This document shows, in pieces, positions 27,184 through 35,328 of a DNA stretch of 64,000 nucleotides. Numbering within the stretch: the first letter of the stretch is position 1; every line of letters starts with the position of its first letter. The position numbers and the translations under genes were made by a program. The stretch lies in the NCBI GenBank assembly GCA_964584305.1, contig CAZOZL010000012.1, positions 3,233 through 67,232 on the forward strand. Reading direction: 5' to 3'. The stretch is from SB11 sp964584305 (GTDB lineage Bacteria; Bacteroidota; Bacteroidia; UBA8524). Under the pieces are notes generated by a model, which had not been told where the DNA came from, ran no database searches, and saw only the letters and a program-made list of their open reading frames with translations.

Positions 27184-28971
27184 TTACATCCTTTGGGGGG
27201 CAGTAATACCTAAAAGGGTGAGCCCTTGCTTTAATATTTTTCCTGTGGTTTCTGTGAGCAATACACGGAAGGATTTTAAACCCTCATCCGTTTCTTTATT
27301 CACGGGCATATCTCTATAAAAACGATTGTATAGCTTTGCCAAATCGTAAATATAGGCGGCAATGGTGGCGGGGTTATAATTTTGCCCTGCTTCTTCTACT
27401 GCTTTAGGAAACTTTGATAAGCCTATTATCAAATCATGTTCTGTTTTGCTAATGGTTGTTGGGTGGTGGTTTGAAGGTGTAAAACCACTATCGGTTATGT
27501 TTTTTAATAGCGAGCATATACGGGCGTGTACATATTGTATAAAAGTACCTGTATTTCCTTGAAAATCTATACTCTCTTTGGGGTTAAATAAAATGCGTTT
27601 GGCAGGTTCTACACGTAATAAAAAATATTTTAAAGCACCCATGCCTATGGTTTCAAAAAGCAGGGTTTGTTCTTTTTCACTTAGTCCATCAACTTTGCCC
27701 AGTTCTTTACTAAGTTCTTTGGCGGTAGCGTGCATTTCATCCATCAGCTCGTCAGCATCTACTACTGTACCTTCCCTAGATTTCATTTTGCCTTCGGGCA
27801 AATCTACCATCCCATAGCTAAGGTGGTATAAACCACTGGCATAGCCTTTTCCAAGTTTTTTTAGAATGGTAAATAATACTTTAAAGTGATAATCTTGCTC
27901 ATTGCCTACCACATATACCGATTTTTCGCACGCATACTCTTCAAATTTTTTATCAGCAGTGCCAATATCCTGTGTCATATATACAGAAGTACCGTCTCTA
28001 CGAAGCAGTAGTTTTTCGTCTAATTTTTCAGCAGTTAAGTCAATCCAAACACTGTTGTCTTCTTTTTTAAAAAATACGCCTTTTTCTAAACCCTCGTTTA
28101 CAGTACTTTTTCCTAATAGGTAGGTATTGCTTTCGTAATAATATTGGTTGAAGTTTACGCCTAAACGCTTGTAGGTGGTAGCAAAACCATCGTACACCCA
28201 TTTGTTCATAGTTTGCCAAAGGGTAATCACCTCTTTGTTTCCTGCTTCCCATTGGCGCAGCATTTCTTGCGCTTCTACTAATAGGGGAGCGATCTTTTTG
28301 GCTTCCTCCTCACTTTTTCCTTCGGCTATTAGTTGTTTTATCTCTTTTTTATACTGCTGGTCAAATTTCACATAGTATTTTCCTACAAGGTGGTCGCCTT
28401 TTAGTCCGCTACTTTCTGGCGTTTCTCCATTACCAAATTTTTGCCATGCTAACATACTTTTGCAAATATGAATGCCACGGTCGTTTACAAGGTTTACTTT
28501 CACTACCTCGTAACTGTTATAGGCTAATATTTGGCTAACAGAAAAGCCCAATAGGTTGTTTCGTACGTGCCCTAAGTGCAAAGGCTTATTAGTATTTGGC
28601 GATGAGTACTCTACCATTACTTTTTGCCTTTTGCCTATTTGGGTTTTTCCAAAATTTTCAGAAGGTTGAATATCGCTAAAGAAAAAATTTAACCAGTATT
28701 TAGTAGCAATTTCAAGGTTTAAAAAACCCTTTATTACGTTGTAATTTTCTACCTCATCGCAATTTTCTTTTAAATACCTACCAATATCAGTTGCTGTTTC
28801 TTCTGGTTTCTTTTTGCTGTTTCTAAGAAAGGGAAATACTACAAAAGTATAATCGCCCACAAAATCGGGCTTTGTGGTTTCCATTTTCAAAGTGTTTGTT
28901 TCTACATTGGCACTATACAGGTGTTGTAGTGCTTTTGCAATATGCTGTTGTAAAATAGCCTCAATACTCAT
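27184..28971 (-). CDS. argS: Arginyl-tRNA synthetase
   Basis: The 595-residue class I synthetase charges tRNA-Arg. It has an N-terminal Arg-tRNA-synthetase N domain (1-105), the HIGH-type motif in NTNKPLHLGHVRNNLLG (about 130-146), a KMSK-like MKSREGTVV (about 392-400) and a C-terminal DALR anticodon-binding domain ending GITAPQRM, which is the usual ArgS terminus. Length and motifs are normal. A -7 box TATCTTTG lies 7 nt before the ATG, so the mRNA leader is very short. The sirtuin gene follows after 10 bp and is probably co-transcribed. Confidence 0.97.
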   Translation of the reverse strand: MSIEAILQQHIAKALQHLYSANVETNTLKMETTKPDFVGDYTFVVFPFLRNSKKKPEETATDIGRYLKENCDEVENYNVIKGFLNLEIATKYWLNFFFSDIQPSENFGKTQIGKRQKVMVEYSSPNTNKPLHLGHVRNNLLGFSVSQILAYNSYEVVKVNLVNDRGIHICKSMLAWQKFGNGETPESSGLKGDHLVGKYYVKFDQQYKKEIKQLIAEGKSEEEAKKIAPLLVEAQEMLRQWEAGNKEVITLWQTMNKWVYDGFATTYKRLGVNFNQYYYESNTYLLGKSTVNEGLEKGVFFKKEDNSVWIDLTAEKLDEKLLLRRDGTSVYMTQDIGTADKKFEEYACEKSVYVVGNEQDYHFKVLFTILKKLGKGYASGLYHLSYGMVDLPEGKMKSREGTVVDADELMDEMHATAKELSKELGKVDGLSEKEQTLLFETIGMGALKYFLLRVEPAKRILFNPKESIDFQGNTGTFIQYVHARICSLLKNITDSGFTPSNHHPTTISKTEHDLIIGLSKFPKAVEEAGQNYNPATIAAYIYDLAKLYNRFYRDMPVNKETDEGLKSFRVLLTETTGKILKQGLTLLGITAPQRM

Positions 28972-28978
28972 TATGCTA

Positions 28979-28986
28979 CAAAGATA
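28979..28986 (-). promoter_or_regulatory. -7 promoter box TATCTTTG before argS
   Basis: Exact TAnnTTTG match on the minus strand, ending 7 nt before the argS ATG at 28971. Confidence 0.5.
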
Positions 28987-29020
28987 TTTTGTGCGGCGAG
29001 ATGTTGGGGATTTTTTTTAC

Positions 29021-29821
29021 TTAAAAAGGAGAGTCTTTTTCTTTAGCTACGCTATTATATACCATACCATCCATAAAAGAGGGGAAAAAGCGATTAAGCC
29101 ATACTGTTAATTTGCCCAATCCTGTGAGTATTATATACTTTTTGCGTTTTGTAGTTGCTTTAATAATATGGTGGGCTACTTCTTTGGCACTCATTAGTTT
29201 TTTCTCTTCTAAAGGGCTTTCGCCTTGTGCTTTACCTTCTTTGTTTAAACCCGCATTGCGAATGTTTGATGTTGTATAACCAGGGCAGGCAACCAGTACG
29301 TGCAAGCCTGTTTTGTGGTTTTCTATACGCAGTGATTCTAAAAAACCTTGCATAGCAAACTTTGAGGCAGAATAACCCGTGCGCCCAGGTAAGCCTTTAA
29401 AACCCGCTATTGATGATATACCTACCACACTGCCTTTGCTTTTTAAAAGATGGGGAAGCGCATATTTAGTACAAAACACTGTGCCCCAAAAGTTTATATC
29501 CATTAGCCGTTTTATAACCTCCAAATCAGCATCGTTAAACAAGGCACGCATGGTTATACCTGCATTGTTTACCAAAACATCAATAGTGTTAAATGTTTTT
29601 AGGGTTTCAGTTATTATATTTTTGCAATGGCTTTCTATACTCACATCAGCTTGCACTACAAGGTGCTGGTTGTTTAGTTTTGCCGCTACACCATTTAGTT
29701 TTTCAACATTGCGGGCTGCCAAAACTACTTTTGCACCTTGTTTATCAAAGGCGTAGGCAAGTGCTTCACCAATGCCCGACGATGCTCCTGTAATTATAAC
29801 TACTTTGTTTGTGAAACTCAA
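29021..29821 (-). CDS. Short-chain dehydrogenase/reductase (SDR)
   Basis: The 266-residue protein is a classical SDR: cofactor motif TGASSGIGEALAYA (about 11-24), NNAGITMRALF (about 89-99), catalytic Ser in VGISSIAGFKG (about 138) and YxxxK in YSASKFAMQG (about 152). A basic residue after the first strand (LAARNVEKL) points to NADP(H). The C-terminal tail (KRKKYIILTGLGKLTVWLNR) is hydrophobic and basic and may contact the membrane, as in DltE/DhrS-like SDRs. The substrate is unknown. It begins 2 bp after the stop of the redoxin gene, so the two are translationally linked. Confidence 0.9.
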   Translation of the reverse strand: MSFTNKVVIITGASSGIGEALAYAFDKQGAKVVLAARNVEKLNGVAAKLNNQHLVVQADVSIESHCKNIITETLKTFNTIDVLVNNAGITMRALFNDADLEVIKRLMDINFWGTVFCTKYALPHLLKSKGSVVGISSIAGFKGLPGRTGYSASKFAMQGFLESLRIENHKTGLHVLVACPGYTTSNIRNAGLNKEGKAQGESPLEEKKLMSAKEVAHHIIKATTKRKKYIILTGLGKLTVWLNRFFPSFMDGMVYNSVAKEKDSPF

Positions 29822-29823
29822 AA

Positions 29824-30405
29824 TTATGCGTTATCGTTTTTAACATAATCAGGCGTTTGCCCTTTTTTCCAAATAATGGGCTCGCCAGCCGTAACAGGGA
29901 TTTCGGGGAAATCAACCTCAATACCGTCTAAACAATACTCAATAGCATCTTCTAAATATACTTGAGTAACCAGTTCATCATTCTCCCAATTATCATCAAT
30001 AGCACCTTTGTATACTAATTCTCTTTTAGAGCTAAAAAGGAAAACTTCGGGATTATATCTTGCGCCAAATGCCTTAGCCACTTCTTGACTCTCATCATGC
30101 AGAAACAAAAAATTACGCTCTTCTAACTTATAGTGCTTTGCCGCTTTTTTCATCATCTCAAAACTATCAGCAGGAGATTGCTCTACATCATTACTATTAA
30201 TACCAATTATGGCGAAGTTATCATCTTCGTATTTATCAAATAGTTCTATCAAACGCCTGCTATATGCCTGCGAGTACTCGTTGTTATTACTAGTAAAAAC
30301 AATAGCTAATGCGTATTTATCCGCAAAATCATCGTAGTTATTTCTTATCTGACCAAAAACGCCTTGTAGTTTAAAATCAGGCATTTTATCACCTATATTT
30401 AGCAT
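29824..30405 (-). CDS. Redoxin (AhpC/TSA-like) family protein lacking active-site cysteines
   Basis: The 193-residue protein matches the thioredoxin-fold family (PDFKLQGVFG, LAIVFTSNNNEYSQAYSRRL, FLFLHDESQEVAKAFGARYNPEVFLF). In the usual family members the second motif reads FxCNHCPYxxA; here the two cysteines are Ser39 and Asn42. The C-terminal Cys of the usual GCSIKWK is also missing (GEPIIWKKG). The only cysteine is in a helix near residue 163. A peroxidase or disulfide function in the standard way is therefore impossible; binding or chaperone roles remain open. It is the first gene of a two-gene unit with the SDR. Confidence 0.8.
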   Translation of the reverse strand: MLNIGDKMPDFKLQGVFGQIRNNYDDFADKYALAIVFTSNNNEYSQAYSRRLIELFDKYEDDNFAIIGINSNDVEQSPADSFEMMKKAAKHYKLEERNFLFLHDESQEVAKAFGARYNPEVFLFSSKRELVYKGAIDDNWENDELVTQVYLEDAIEYCLDGIEVDFPEIPVTAGEPIIWKKGQTPDYVKNDNA

Positions 30406-30465
30406 AGTAGTATTGTTTAATAATATTTAGACCTTTGCAAATATCTTGATTTTATAACGTAATTA

Positions 30466-31608
30466 ATGACCTTCTCAGTTAAAAAAAGAATGCGAATAGT
30501 TGAAACAACAAATGCTGCAACAAAAAAACAGTTTCTACAAGCAGGTAAAACGCTATACAAAAACGACCAAAATTGGGTATGCCCACTGGATAATGACATT
30601 GAACGTGTTTTTGACCTTAAAGCCAATCAATATTTTGATGGTGGTGAAGCTATGCGTTGGGTTTTGCTTGATGATAGTAATATACCAATAGGAAGAGTTG
30701 CCGCATTTTATACCAAAGAAATGATAGAACATGAGGAGAAAATAGGCGGTATGGGCTTTTTTGAATGTTGTGAAGATGAAGCAGCAGCAAAAATGTTGAT
30801 GGATACTGCAAAAAAATGGCTGTTAGAAAAGGGATTTAAAGGCATGGAGGGTCCTATAAATTTTGGTGAGCGTGATAAATATTGGGGCTTAATGGTTGAA
30901 GGATTTAAAAACCCAAGCTACCAAGAAAATTATAACCCAAAATATTACAAAGCCTTTTTTGAAAACTACGGGTTTAAAAAAACCATAGAGCAAAGCACTA
31001 GCGAGTTGATGAAGGGAGAATTTAATTTTGAGCGGTTTAATAGGCTGGGAAACAGAGTATTAAAAAATTCAAAATACACTTTTAAGCATTTTGAAAAGAG
31101 CAAGTACAAACAGTTTGCAGTTGATTTTACACATATATACAACTTAGCTTGGGTACACCATGATGGATTTACCCCCCTTGCTGTGAAACGGGTAGAGAAA
31201 CTAATGGAAGAGTTTTTACCTATTGTAATGGAAGACATTATTTGGTTTGCCTATTCTGGTGGTGAGCCAATAGCATTTTATATAAACTTGATAGATGTGA
31301 ATCAGATTTTTAAACGACTAAATGGGAAGTTTGGGCTATGGGAAAAGTTAAAGTTTTATTATCACTTGAAAACTAAACCTGTAAACCGTGTTAGAGGCAT
31401 AGCCTATGGTATAATACCCAAGTACCACAATTTGGGCTTGGATACAGCTTTAATTATGAAGCTTTATGATGCGTTAAAAAACCATCCCGAAGTAAGCTAT
31501 GTTGAAATGGCATGGATTGGCGATTTTAACCCCAAAATGCACGGTTTAGTACATTCTTCAGGAGCTAAAAGAACAAAGGTTCACTACACTTATAGGTACG
31601 GTTTTTAA
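30466..31608 (+). CDS. GNAT-like N-acetyltransferase family protein, conserved in Bacteroidota
   Basis: The 380-residue protein has two halves: an N-terminal part with IPIGRVAAFYTKE and GGMGFFECCEDEAAAKML, which follows the beta4-beta5/acyl-CoA pattern of GNAT folds, and a C-terminal part with RGIAYGIIPKYHNLGLDTALIMKLYDAL, again GNAT-like (acceptor-binding and CoA-loop positions). Proteins of this type are widespread in the phylum and are mostly annotated as hypothetical acyltransferases. ATG 30466 or ATG 30490 could be the start. It diverges from the redoxin gene with a 60-bp gap. Substrate unknown. Confidence 0.7.
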   Translation: MTFSVKKRMRIVETTNAATKKQFLQAGKTLYKNDQNWVCPLDNDIERVFDLKANQYFDGGEAMRWVLLDDSNIPIGRVAAFYTKEMIEHEEKIGGMGFFECCEDEAAAKMLMDTAKKWLLEKGFKGMEGPINFGERDKYWGLMVEGFKNPSYQENYNPKYYKAFFENYGFKKTIEQSTSELMKGEFNFERFNRLGNRVLKNSKYTFKHFEKSKYKQFAVDFTHIYNLAWVHHDGFTPLAVKRVEKLMEEFLPIVMEDIIWFAYSGGEPIAFYINLIDVNQIFKRLNGKFGLWEKLKFYYHLKTKPVNRVRGIAYGIIPKYHNLGLDTALIMKLYDALKNHPEVSYVEMAWIGDFNPKMHGLVHSSGAKRTKVHYTYRYGF

Positions 31609-31657
31609 ATTATTTAGAAAAAGTTAATTCAGGCGTTGTATTTTTTTTTCAAAAGGC

Positions 31658-31665
31658 TATATTTG
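31658..31665 (+). promoter_or_regulatory. Promoter of tRNA-Lys: TTG at 31636, -7 box TATATTTG
   Basis: TTG (31636-31638), 19-bp spacer, then TATATTTG (31658-31665), the full Bacteroidota -33/-7 arrangement. It lies 23 bp before the tRNA. Confidence 0.7.
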
Positions 31666-31688
31666 CAGTCCTTTAAAAAAAGGGACAC

Positions 31689-31762
31689 GACTCCGTAGCT
31701 CAGTTGGCTAGAGCACCTCACTTTTAATGAGGGGGTCCTGGGTTCGAGCCCCAGCGGGGTTA
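31689..31762 (+). tRNA. tRNA-Lys (anticodon UUU)
   Basis: The cloverleaf folds fully: acceptor stem GACTCCG paired with CGGGGTT (ending in a G-U pair), D arm GCTC-loop-GAGC, anticodon stem CCTCA/TGAGG with loop CTTTTAA (anticodon TTT), and T arm CTGGG-TTCGAGC-CCCAG, discriminator A. CCA is not encoded. A strong promoter precedes it and a U-rich hairpin follows. Confidence 0.97.
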
Positions 31763-31771
31763 CTTAAAAAG

Positions 31772-31801
31772 CCACTCAAAATTTTTGGGTGGTTTTTTTT
31801 T
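31772..31801 (+). terminator. Intrinsic terminator after tRNA-Lys
   Basis: The stem CCACTCAAAA / TTTTGGGTGG (31772-31792) is followed by a run of nine T (31793-31801), ten bases after the tRNA. Confidence 0.8.
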
Positions 31802-31806
31802 AACAA

Positions 31807-31840
31807 AAAAGGCAGGCTAAATCCCTTCTGCCTGCCTTTT
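31807..31840 (-). terminator. Terminator of the small minus-strand gene
   Basis: Perfect stem AAAAGGCAGGC / GCCTGCCTTTT (31807-31817 / 31830-31840). On the minus strand it ends in six T, 50 bp after the stop of the 85-residue ORF, so it probably serves that gene and supports its being transcribed. Confidence 0.7.
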
Positions 31841-31891
31841 AGCAATTATTCATCACATATTAATAACCCAAACAATAGTACTTGTAGGTGT

Positions 31892-32149
31892 TTAGGTTAC
31901 AATTTCATCAATATACCAGCAAGCAGCATTATCACTTTTGGTAGCTGCCGCCAAAAACTCGCTTTGGGTAATGGGCAACATCTTTTCAGTTATTTCTAAG
32001 GGTGCTGGCAAGCACGATATTACATATCGTATAGGCTCACTGCTATTCATTATAATAAATGTACTAAACTTATTGTTTAGCACATAGTATGTGTATATTT
32101 TATCTCCGCTTTCTGTGTGTTCTGTTTTTTTATAAAACTGCAATTCCAT
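31892..32149 (-). CDS. Small conserved-looking protein, function unknown
   Basis: An 85-residue acidic protein with an ATG start, no signal peptide and no membrane segment. It looks like a compact beta-rich domain: ELQFYKKTEHTESGDKIYTYYVLNN, then STFIIMNSSEP and ITQSEFLAAATKSDNAACWYIDEIV. I do not recognise a family. A strong hairpin with a T-run follows the stop, and a HTH protein is divergent to it. Both facts favour a real gene. Confidence 0.6.
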   Translation of the reverse strand: MELQFYKKTEHTESGDKIYTYYVLNNKFSTFIIMNSSEPIRYVISCLPAPLEITEKMLPITQSEFLAAATKSDNAACWYIDEIVT

Positions 32150-32244
32150 AGCTATTTTAAATTAGTTGGGGTTAGTTAGTTATCTTAAAAAAAATTATAC
32201 AATTGCATAGAGAATTTGTATGCCAACAATTTCCCTATTAGGTA

Positions 32245-32252
32245 TATATTTG
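32245..32252 (+). promoter_or_regulatory. -7 promoter box TATATTTG for the HTH gene
   Basis: Exact TAnnTTTG match, 69 nt before ATG 32322. Confidence 0.5.
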
Positions 32253-32321
32253 CTTGTACCTGCATTCAAAAATGGAAATAATTTTCTGATTTAAGAAATT
32301 TATTTTAAAAAATATTAAAAA

Positions 32322-32762
32322 ATGAGTACTTACGGAACACGATTAGGTATTATAAAACAAGTTTTGGGGCTTGGTTATAAAAATTTAGTGGAGCGTTTAG
32401 ATAACATCACCACTGATAGATCTTTACGCAACTATATTGATAATAAAACACAAATACCAGGCAATATTATTGCTATGGTTTCTGATGTTTTTCCCGAAGT
32501 TAATGTTACATGGTGGCATACAGGCGATGGACAAGTATTGAAAGGAGGCAAGGTAAGCTACAAGCACAAAAACTTAGAAAATATAGTAAATGAACCCGCC
32601 GCACTTTACAATGCTGCCAAAAAAGGAGAGACTGTTACTATACCCGCCAGCGAGTTGTTTACTGCCTTGTTTAAAGATATGACAGAAGTGAACAAGCTAC
32701 TACAAAGTCGTTTAGAGTATTACGAGGTATTTATTAAAAATATTGATAAGTATAAAATATAG
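32322..32762 (+). CDS. XRE-like helix-turn-helix protein
   Basis: The 146-residue cytoplasmic protein has a small N-terminal helical domain that ends FPEVNVTWWHTGDGQVLKGG (about residues 62-80). This tail matches the phrase PEINxxWLLTGEGxML that closes the DNA-binding domain in many Bacteroidota XRE-type repressors. The C-terminal part (residues 95-146) is helical and may form dimers. The operator is unknown; a long gap with repeats follows. It diverges from the 85-residue gene, a possible target. Function as a repressor is an inference from the family. Confidence 0.72.
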   Translation: MSTYGTRLGIIKQVLGLGYKNLVERLDNITTDRSLRNYIDNKTQIPGNIIAMVSDVFPEVNVTWWHTGDGQVLKGGKVSYKHKNLENIVNEPAALYNAAKKGETVTIPASELFTALFKDMTEVNKLLQSRLEYYEVFIKNIDKYKI

Positions 32763-32843
32763 CGAAGGGCTATTTTTTTTGATGGCACACCACATTACAA
32801 CGTTTTTAAAAATGTATATATAAACAGGCAAGTGTTGATACTA

Positions 32844-32953
32844 TTACTTAAACCCGTGGTGCAGTAATAATATAATTTTGAATATTAGCCAGCAAATGCT
32901 GTGTAAATAATTTAATACCAGTGTTTTTTAGCTATTGTCTTTTAGCCTACTAC
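32844..32953 (+). repeat. Intergenic modular repeat, copy H (modules M1 and M2)
   Basis: The 321-bp gap 32763-33083 holds no gene. It contains module M1 (32844-32871, ACCCGTGGTGCAGTAATAAT) and module M2 (32898-32953, with TGTGTAAATAA, ATACCAGTGT and TTTTAGCCTACTAC). Both match copy B at 48701-48794 in the same order and orientation. A hairpin-like run near 33000 and the yebC leader fill the rest. Confidence 0.65.
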
Positions 32954-33083
32954 AACGGTCTTAAACTACAAAAAATATTTTGGTAGGCTGATAGCATTAA
33001 AATATTTGCGTTTAGCACGCTGCTTGTTTCAATTCCTTTTTTAAATTTCTTTACTTTGCAACTTAGTTAGAAAAACAACTCCT

Positions 33084-33797
33084 ATGGGAAGAGCTTTTGA
33101 ATTTAGAAAAGGTAGAAAAATGAAACGTTGGGCGCAAATGTCTAAAGCGTTTACAAAGTTTGGTAAAGAAATTTCGATGGCAGTAAAGGCAGGCAGTCCT
33201 GACCCTGAAAATAATTCTCGCTTGCGGGCAATTATACAAAATGCCAAGGGGGTTAATATGCCCAAAGACCGTATAGAGGGAGCAATAAAACGAGCCAGCG
33301 ACAAAAGTGAAAAAGATTTTGAAGAAACTATATACGAAGGCTACGCACCCAAAGGGGTGGGTATTTTGATAGAATGCGCTACCGATAATCCTACACGTAC
33401 TGTTGCTAATATTAGAACATACTTTAATAAAGGAGGGGGAGAATTGGGCAAAACTGGCTCGTTAGACTTTATGTTTGACAGGGTTGGGATATTTACCATA
33501 GCAGCAGAAAATAGAGATATTGAAGAGCTTGAATTGGAACTAATAGACGTTGGTTTAGAAGAAATAGAAGCCGATGAAAACGAGTTTATTATCACTACCT
33601 CGTTTGCCGATTTTGGGAAAATGCAAAGCGAGTTAGAAAATCGGGAAATAAATGTACTAAACGCATCACTACAACGCTTGCCTACCAGCTATGCTAAAGT
33701 GAGTGAAGAAGAACGCGAGAAAATTGAAGCTATGATTGAAAAAATGGAAGATGATGACGATGTGCAAAATGTTTTCCATAATATGGGCAATGGGTAA
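33084..33797 (+). CDS. yebC: YebC/PmpR family protein (TACO1-like translation/transcription factor)
   Basis: The 237-residue protein begins MGRAFEFRKGRKMKRWAQM and includes GVNMPKDRIEGAIKRAS and YEGYAPKGVGILIECATDNPTRTVANIRTYFNKGGG, the family's diagnostic blocks. Members bind DNA or act on translating ribosomes at polyproline stretches; which role applies here cannot be told. The highly acidic C-terminus (EKMEDDDDVQ) is family-typical. The start is the ATG that gives the standard MGRAFE beginning. It is a single gene; dgt follows after 82 bp with its own -7 box. Confidence 0.95.
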   Translation: MGRAFEFRKGRKMKRWAQMSKAFTKFGKEISMAVKAGSPDPENNSRLRAIIQNAKGVNMPKDRIEGAIKRASDKSEKDFEETIYEGYAPKGVGILIECATDNPTRTVANIRTYFNKGGGELGKTGSLDFMFDRVGIFTIAAENRDIEELELELIDVGLEEIEADENEFIITTSFADFGKMQSELENREINVLNASLQRLPTSYAKVSEEEREKIEAMIEKMEDDDDVQNVFHNMGNG

Positions 33798-33867
33798 ACT
33801 CTTTCTTTTATCAGGACTGTCTTTTTAGGTAAGTCAGTAATCTTCTATTATTTTTTACTAAATCAGT

Positions 33868-33875
33868 TACTTTTG
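33868..33875 (+). promoter_or_regulatory. -7 promoter box TACTTTTG directly before the dGTPase-like gene
   Basis: Exact TAnnTTTG match ending 4 nt before ATG 33880; implies a nearly leaderless transcript, as for prfB. Confidence 0.5.
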
Positions 33876-33879
33876 CCCT

Positions 33880-35241
33880 ATGCCAATGCAATGGGATATT
33901 CTTTTATCGACTCGAAGGCTTCATGTTGATAATGTTTCAGCTACTGAAGACCAAAGCTATGCCCGTAGTGAATTTCAACGAGATTTTGACCGTATCATCT
34001 TCTCATCGCCGTTTAGGCGGCTGCAAAATAAAACACAGGTATTTCCACTCCCCGGTAGCGTGTTTGTACACAACAGGCTCACACATAGCCTTGAGGTAGC
34101 AAGTGTGGGGCGTTCTTTGGGCAATCAATTATCCAATAGTCTTATTAAAGAAGGTGAAGCCAGCGGAGAGAAGGTGCAAGGCATTGGAAGCATTATTTCA
34201 GCCGCTTGTTTGGCGCATGATATGGGTAACCCATCGTTTGGGCATTCGGGCGAAAAAGCAATATCCTATTATTTTACTGATGGAGACGGACAGCAGTACA
34301 AAAATGAAATGAGTGTTTCGCAATGGCTTGACCTTACGAATTTTGAAGGAAATGCTAATGCTTTCCGCGTACTCACTCATAGGTTTAAGGGGAAGGGTGC
34401 AAGTGGTTTTGCACTTACCTATTCTACTTTAGCTTCAACTATTAAATATCCTTTTAACAGTATATATGGTAAATCTAAATCTAATGACGACTATATAAAA
34501 TATGGTTTCTTTCAAAGTGAAGTCAAAACTTATAAAAAGATAGCCTTAGAACTAGGTATTCTAAAACAAGACAATATAAGTAATGATTCTATATACAGTA
34601 GATACCCTCTTGTATTTTTAGTAGAGGCTGCTGATGATATTTGTTATAATATTATTGACTTAGAGGATGCTCATCGTTTAAGAATTCTATCAACTGAAAA
34701 GGTAATTGAATTGTATATGGCATTTTTTGAAAAGGATAAGAAAAAAGGCATTCTTACTGATTTGGCTGAAATTGAGGATGAAAATGACCAAGTAGCCTAT
34801 TTACGGGGAAAAAGTATTCACCAGCTTATTATGGCTTGCTCAAAAGTGTTTTGGGAAAATAGAAAAGCCATTTTAGGCGGAACGTATAATAATAGCTTAA
34901 CCGATGATATGCCCGCACCTTATTTAGCGGCACTGCAAGCCATACAAGATATTTCAAAGCGAAAAATATACAATAACCAAACTGTTGCAGAGCTTGAAAT
35001 AGTTGGCTATCAAGTATTAGGGGGGTTATTGAAGGAATTTGTTCCAGCGGTACTTTCGGAAAAAAAACCCCACTATCATAAAAAACTATTAGTATTAATG
35101 CCGCGCCAGTTCCATACAGATAAAGCAACAAAGTATGATAAGATACGATCGGTAGTAGATTTTATTTCAGGAATGACAGATTTGTATGCCATAGAAATGT
35201 ACCGTAAAATTAAAGGGATAGCTATACCCACTATTAAGTAG
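33880..35241 (+). CDS. dgt: Deoxyguanosinetriphosphate triphosphohydrolase-like protein
   Basis: HD-domain enzyme that splits dNTPs into nucleoside and triphosphate. The HD metal site is visible: His in NRLTHSLEVASVGRSLG (about 70) and the HD pair in AACLAHDMGNPSFGHSGEKA (about 110-130), with a further Asp in VEAADDICYNIIDLEDA (about 255). The 453-residue length fits the type-2 dGTPase-like subfamily, larger than the classical enzyme core alone. N-terminal YARSEFQRDFDRIIFSSPFRRLQNKTQVFP is the family start. It is a single gene between yebC and an exported protein. Confidence 0.93.
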   Translation: MPMQWDILLSTRRLHVDNVSATEDQSYARSEFQRDFDRIIFSSPFRRLQNKTQVFPLPGSVFVHNRLTHSLEVASVGRSLGNQLSNSLIKEGEASGEKVQGIGSIISAACLAHDMGNPSFGHSGEKAISYYFTDGDGQQYKNEMSVSQWLDLTNFEGNANAFRVLTHRFKGKGASGFALTYSTLASTIKYPFNSIYGKSKSNDDYIKYGFFQSEVKTYKKIALELGILKQDNISNDSIYSRYPLVFLVEAADDICYNIIDLEDAHRLRILSTEKVIELYMAFFEKDKKKGILTDLAEIEDENDQVAYLRGKSIHQLIMACSKVFWENRKAILGGTYNNSLTDDMPAPYLAALQAIQDISKRKIYNNQTVAELEIVGYQVLGGLLKEFVPAVLSEKKPHYHKKLLVLMPRQFHTDKATKYDKIRSVVDFISGMTDLYAIEMYRKIKGIAIPTIK

Positions 35242-35328
35242 TTTATTGTTAAATTTTATTTTTTAGTACCAGATAAATTTACTTTCCGTTAACTTAGTAG
35301 TATTTATAAGCATTTAACAAGTTTTTTA

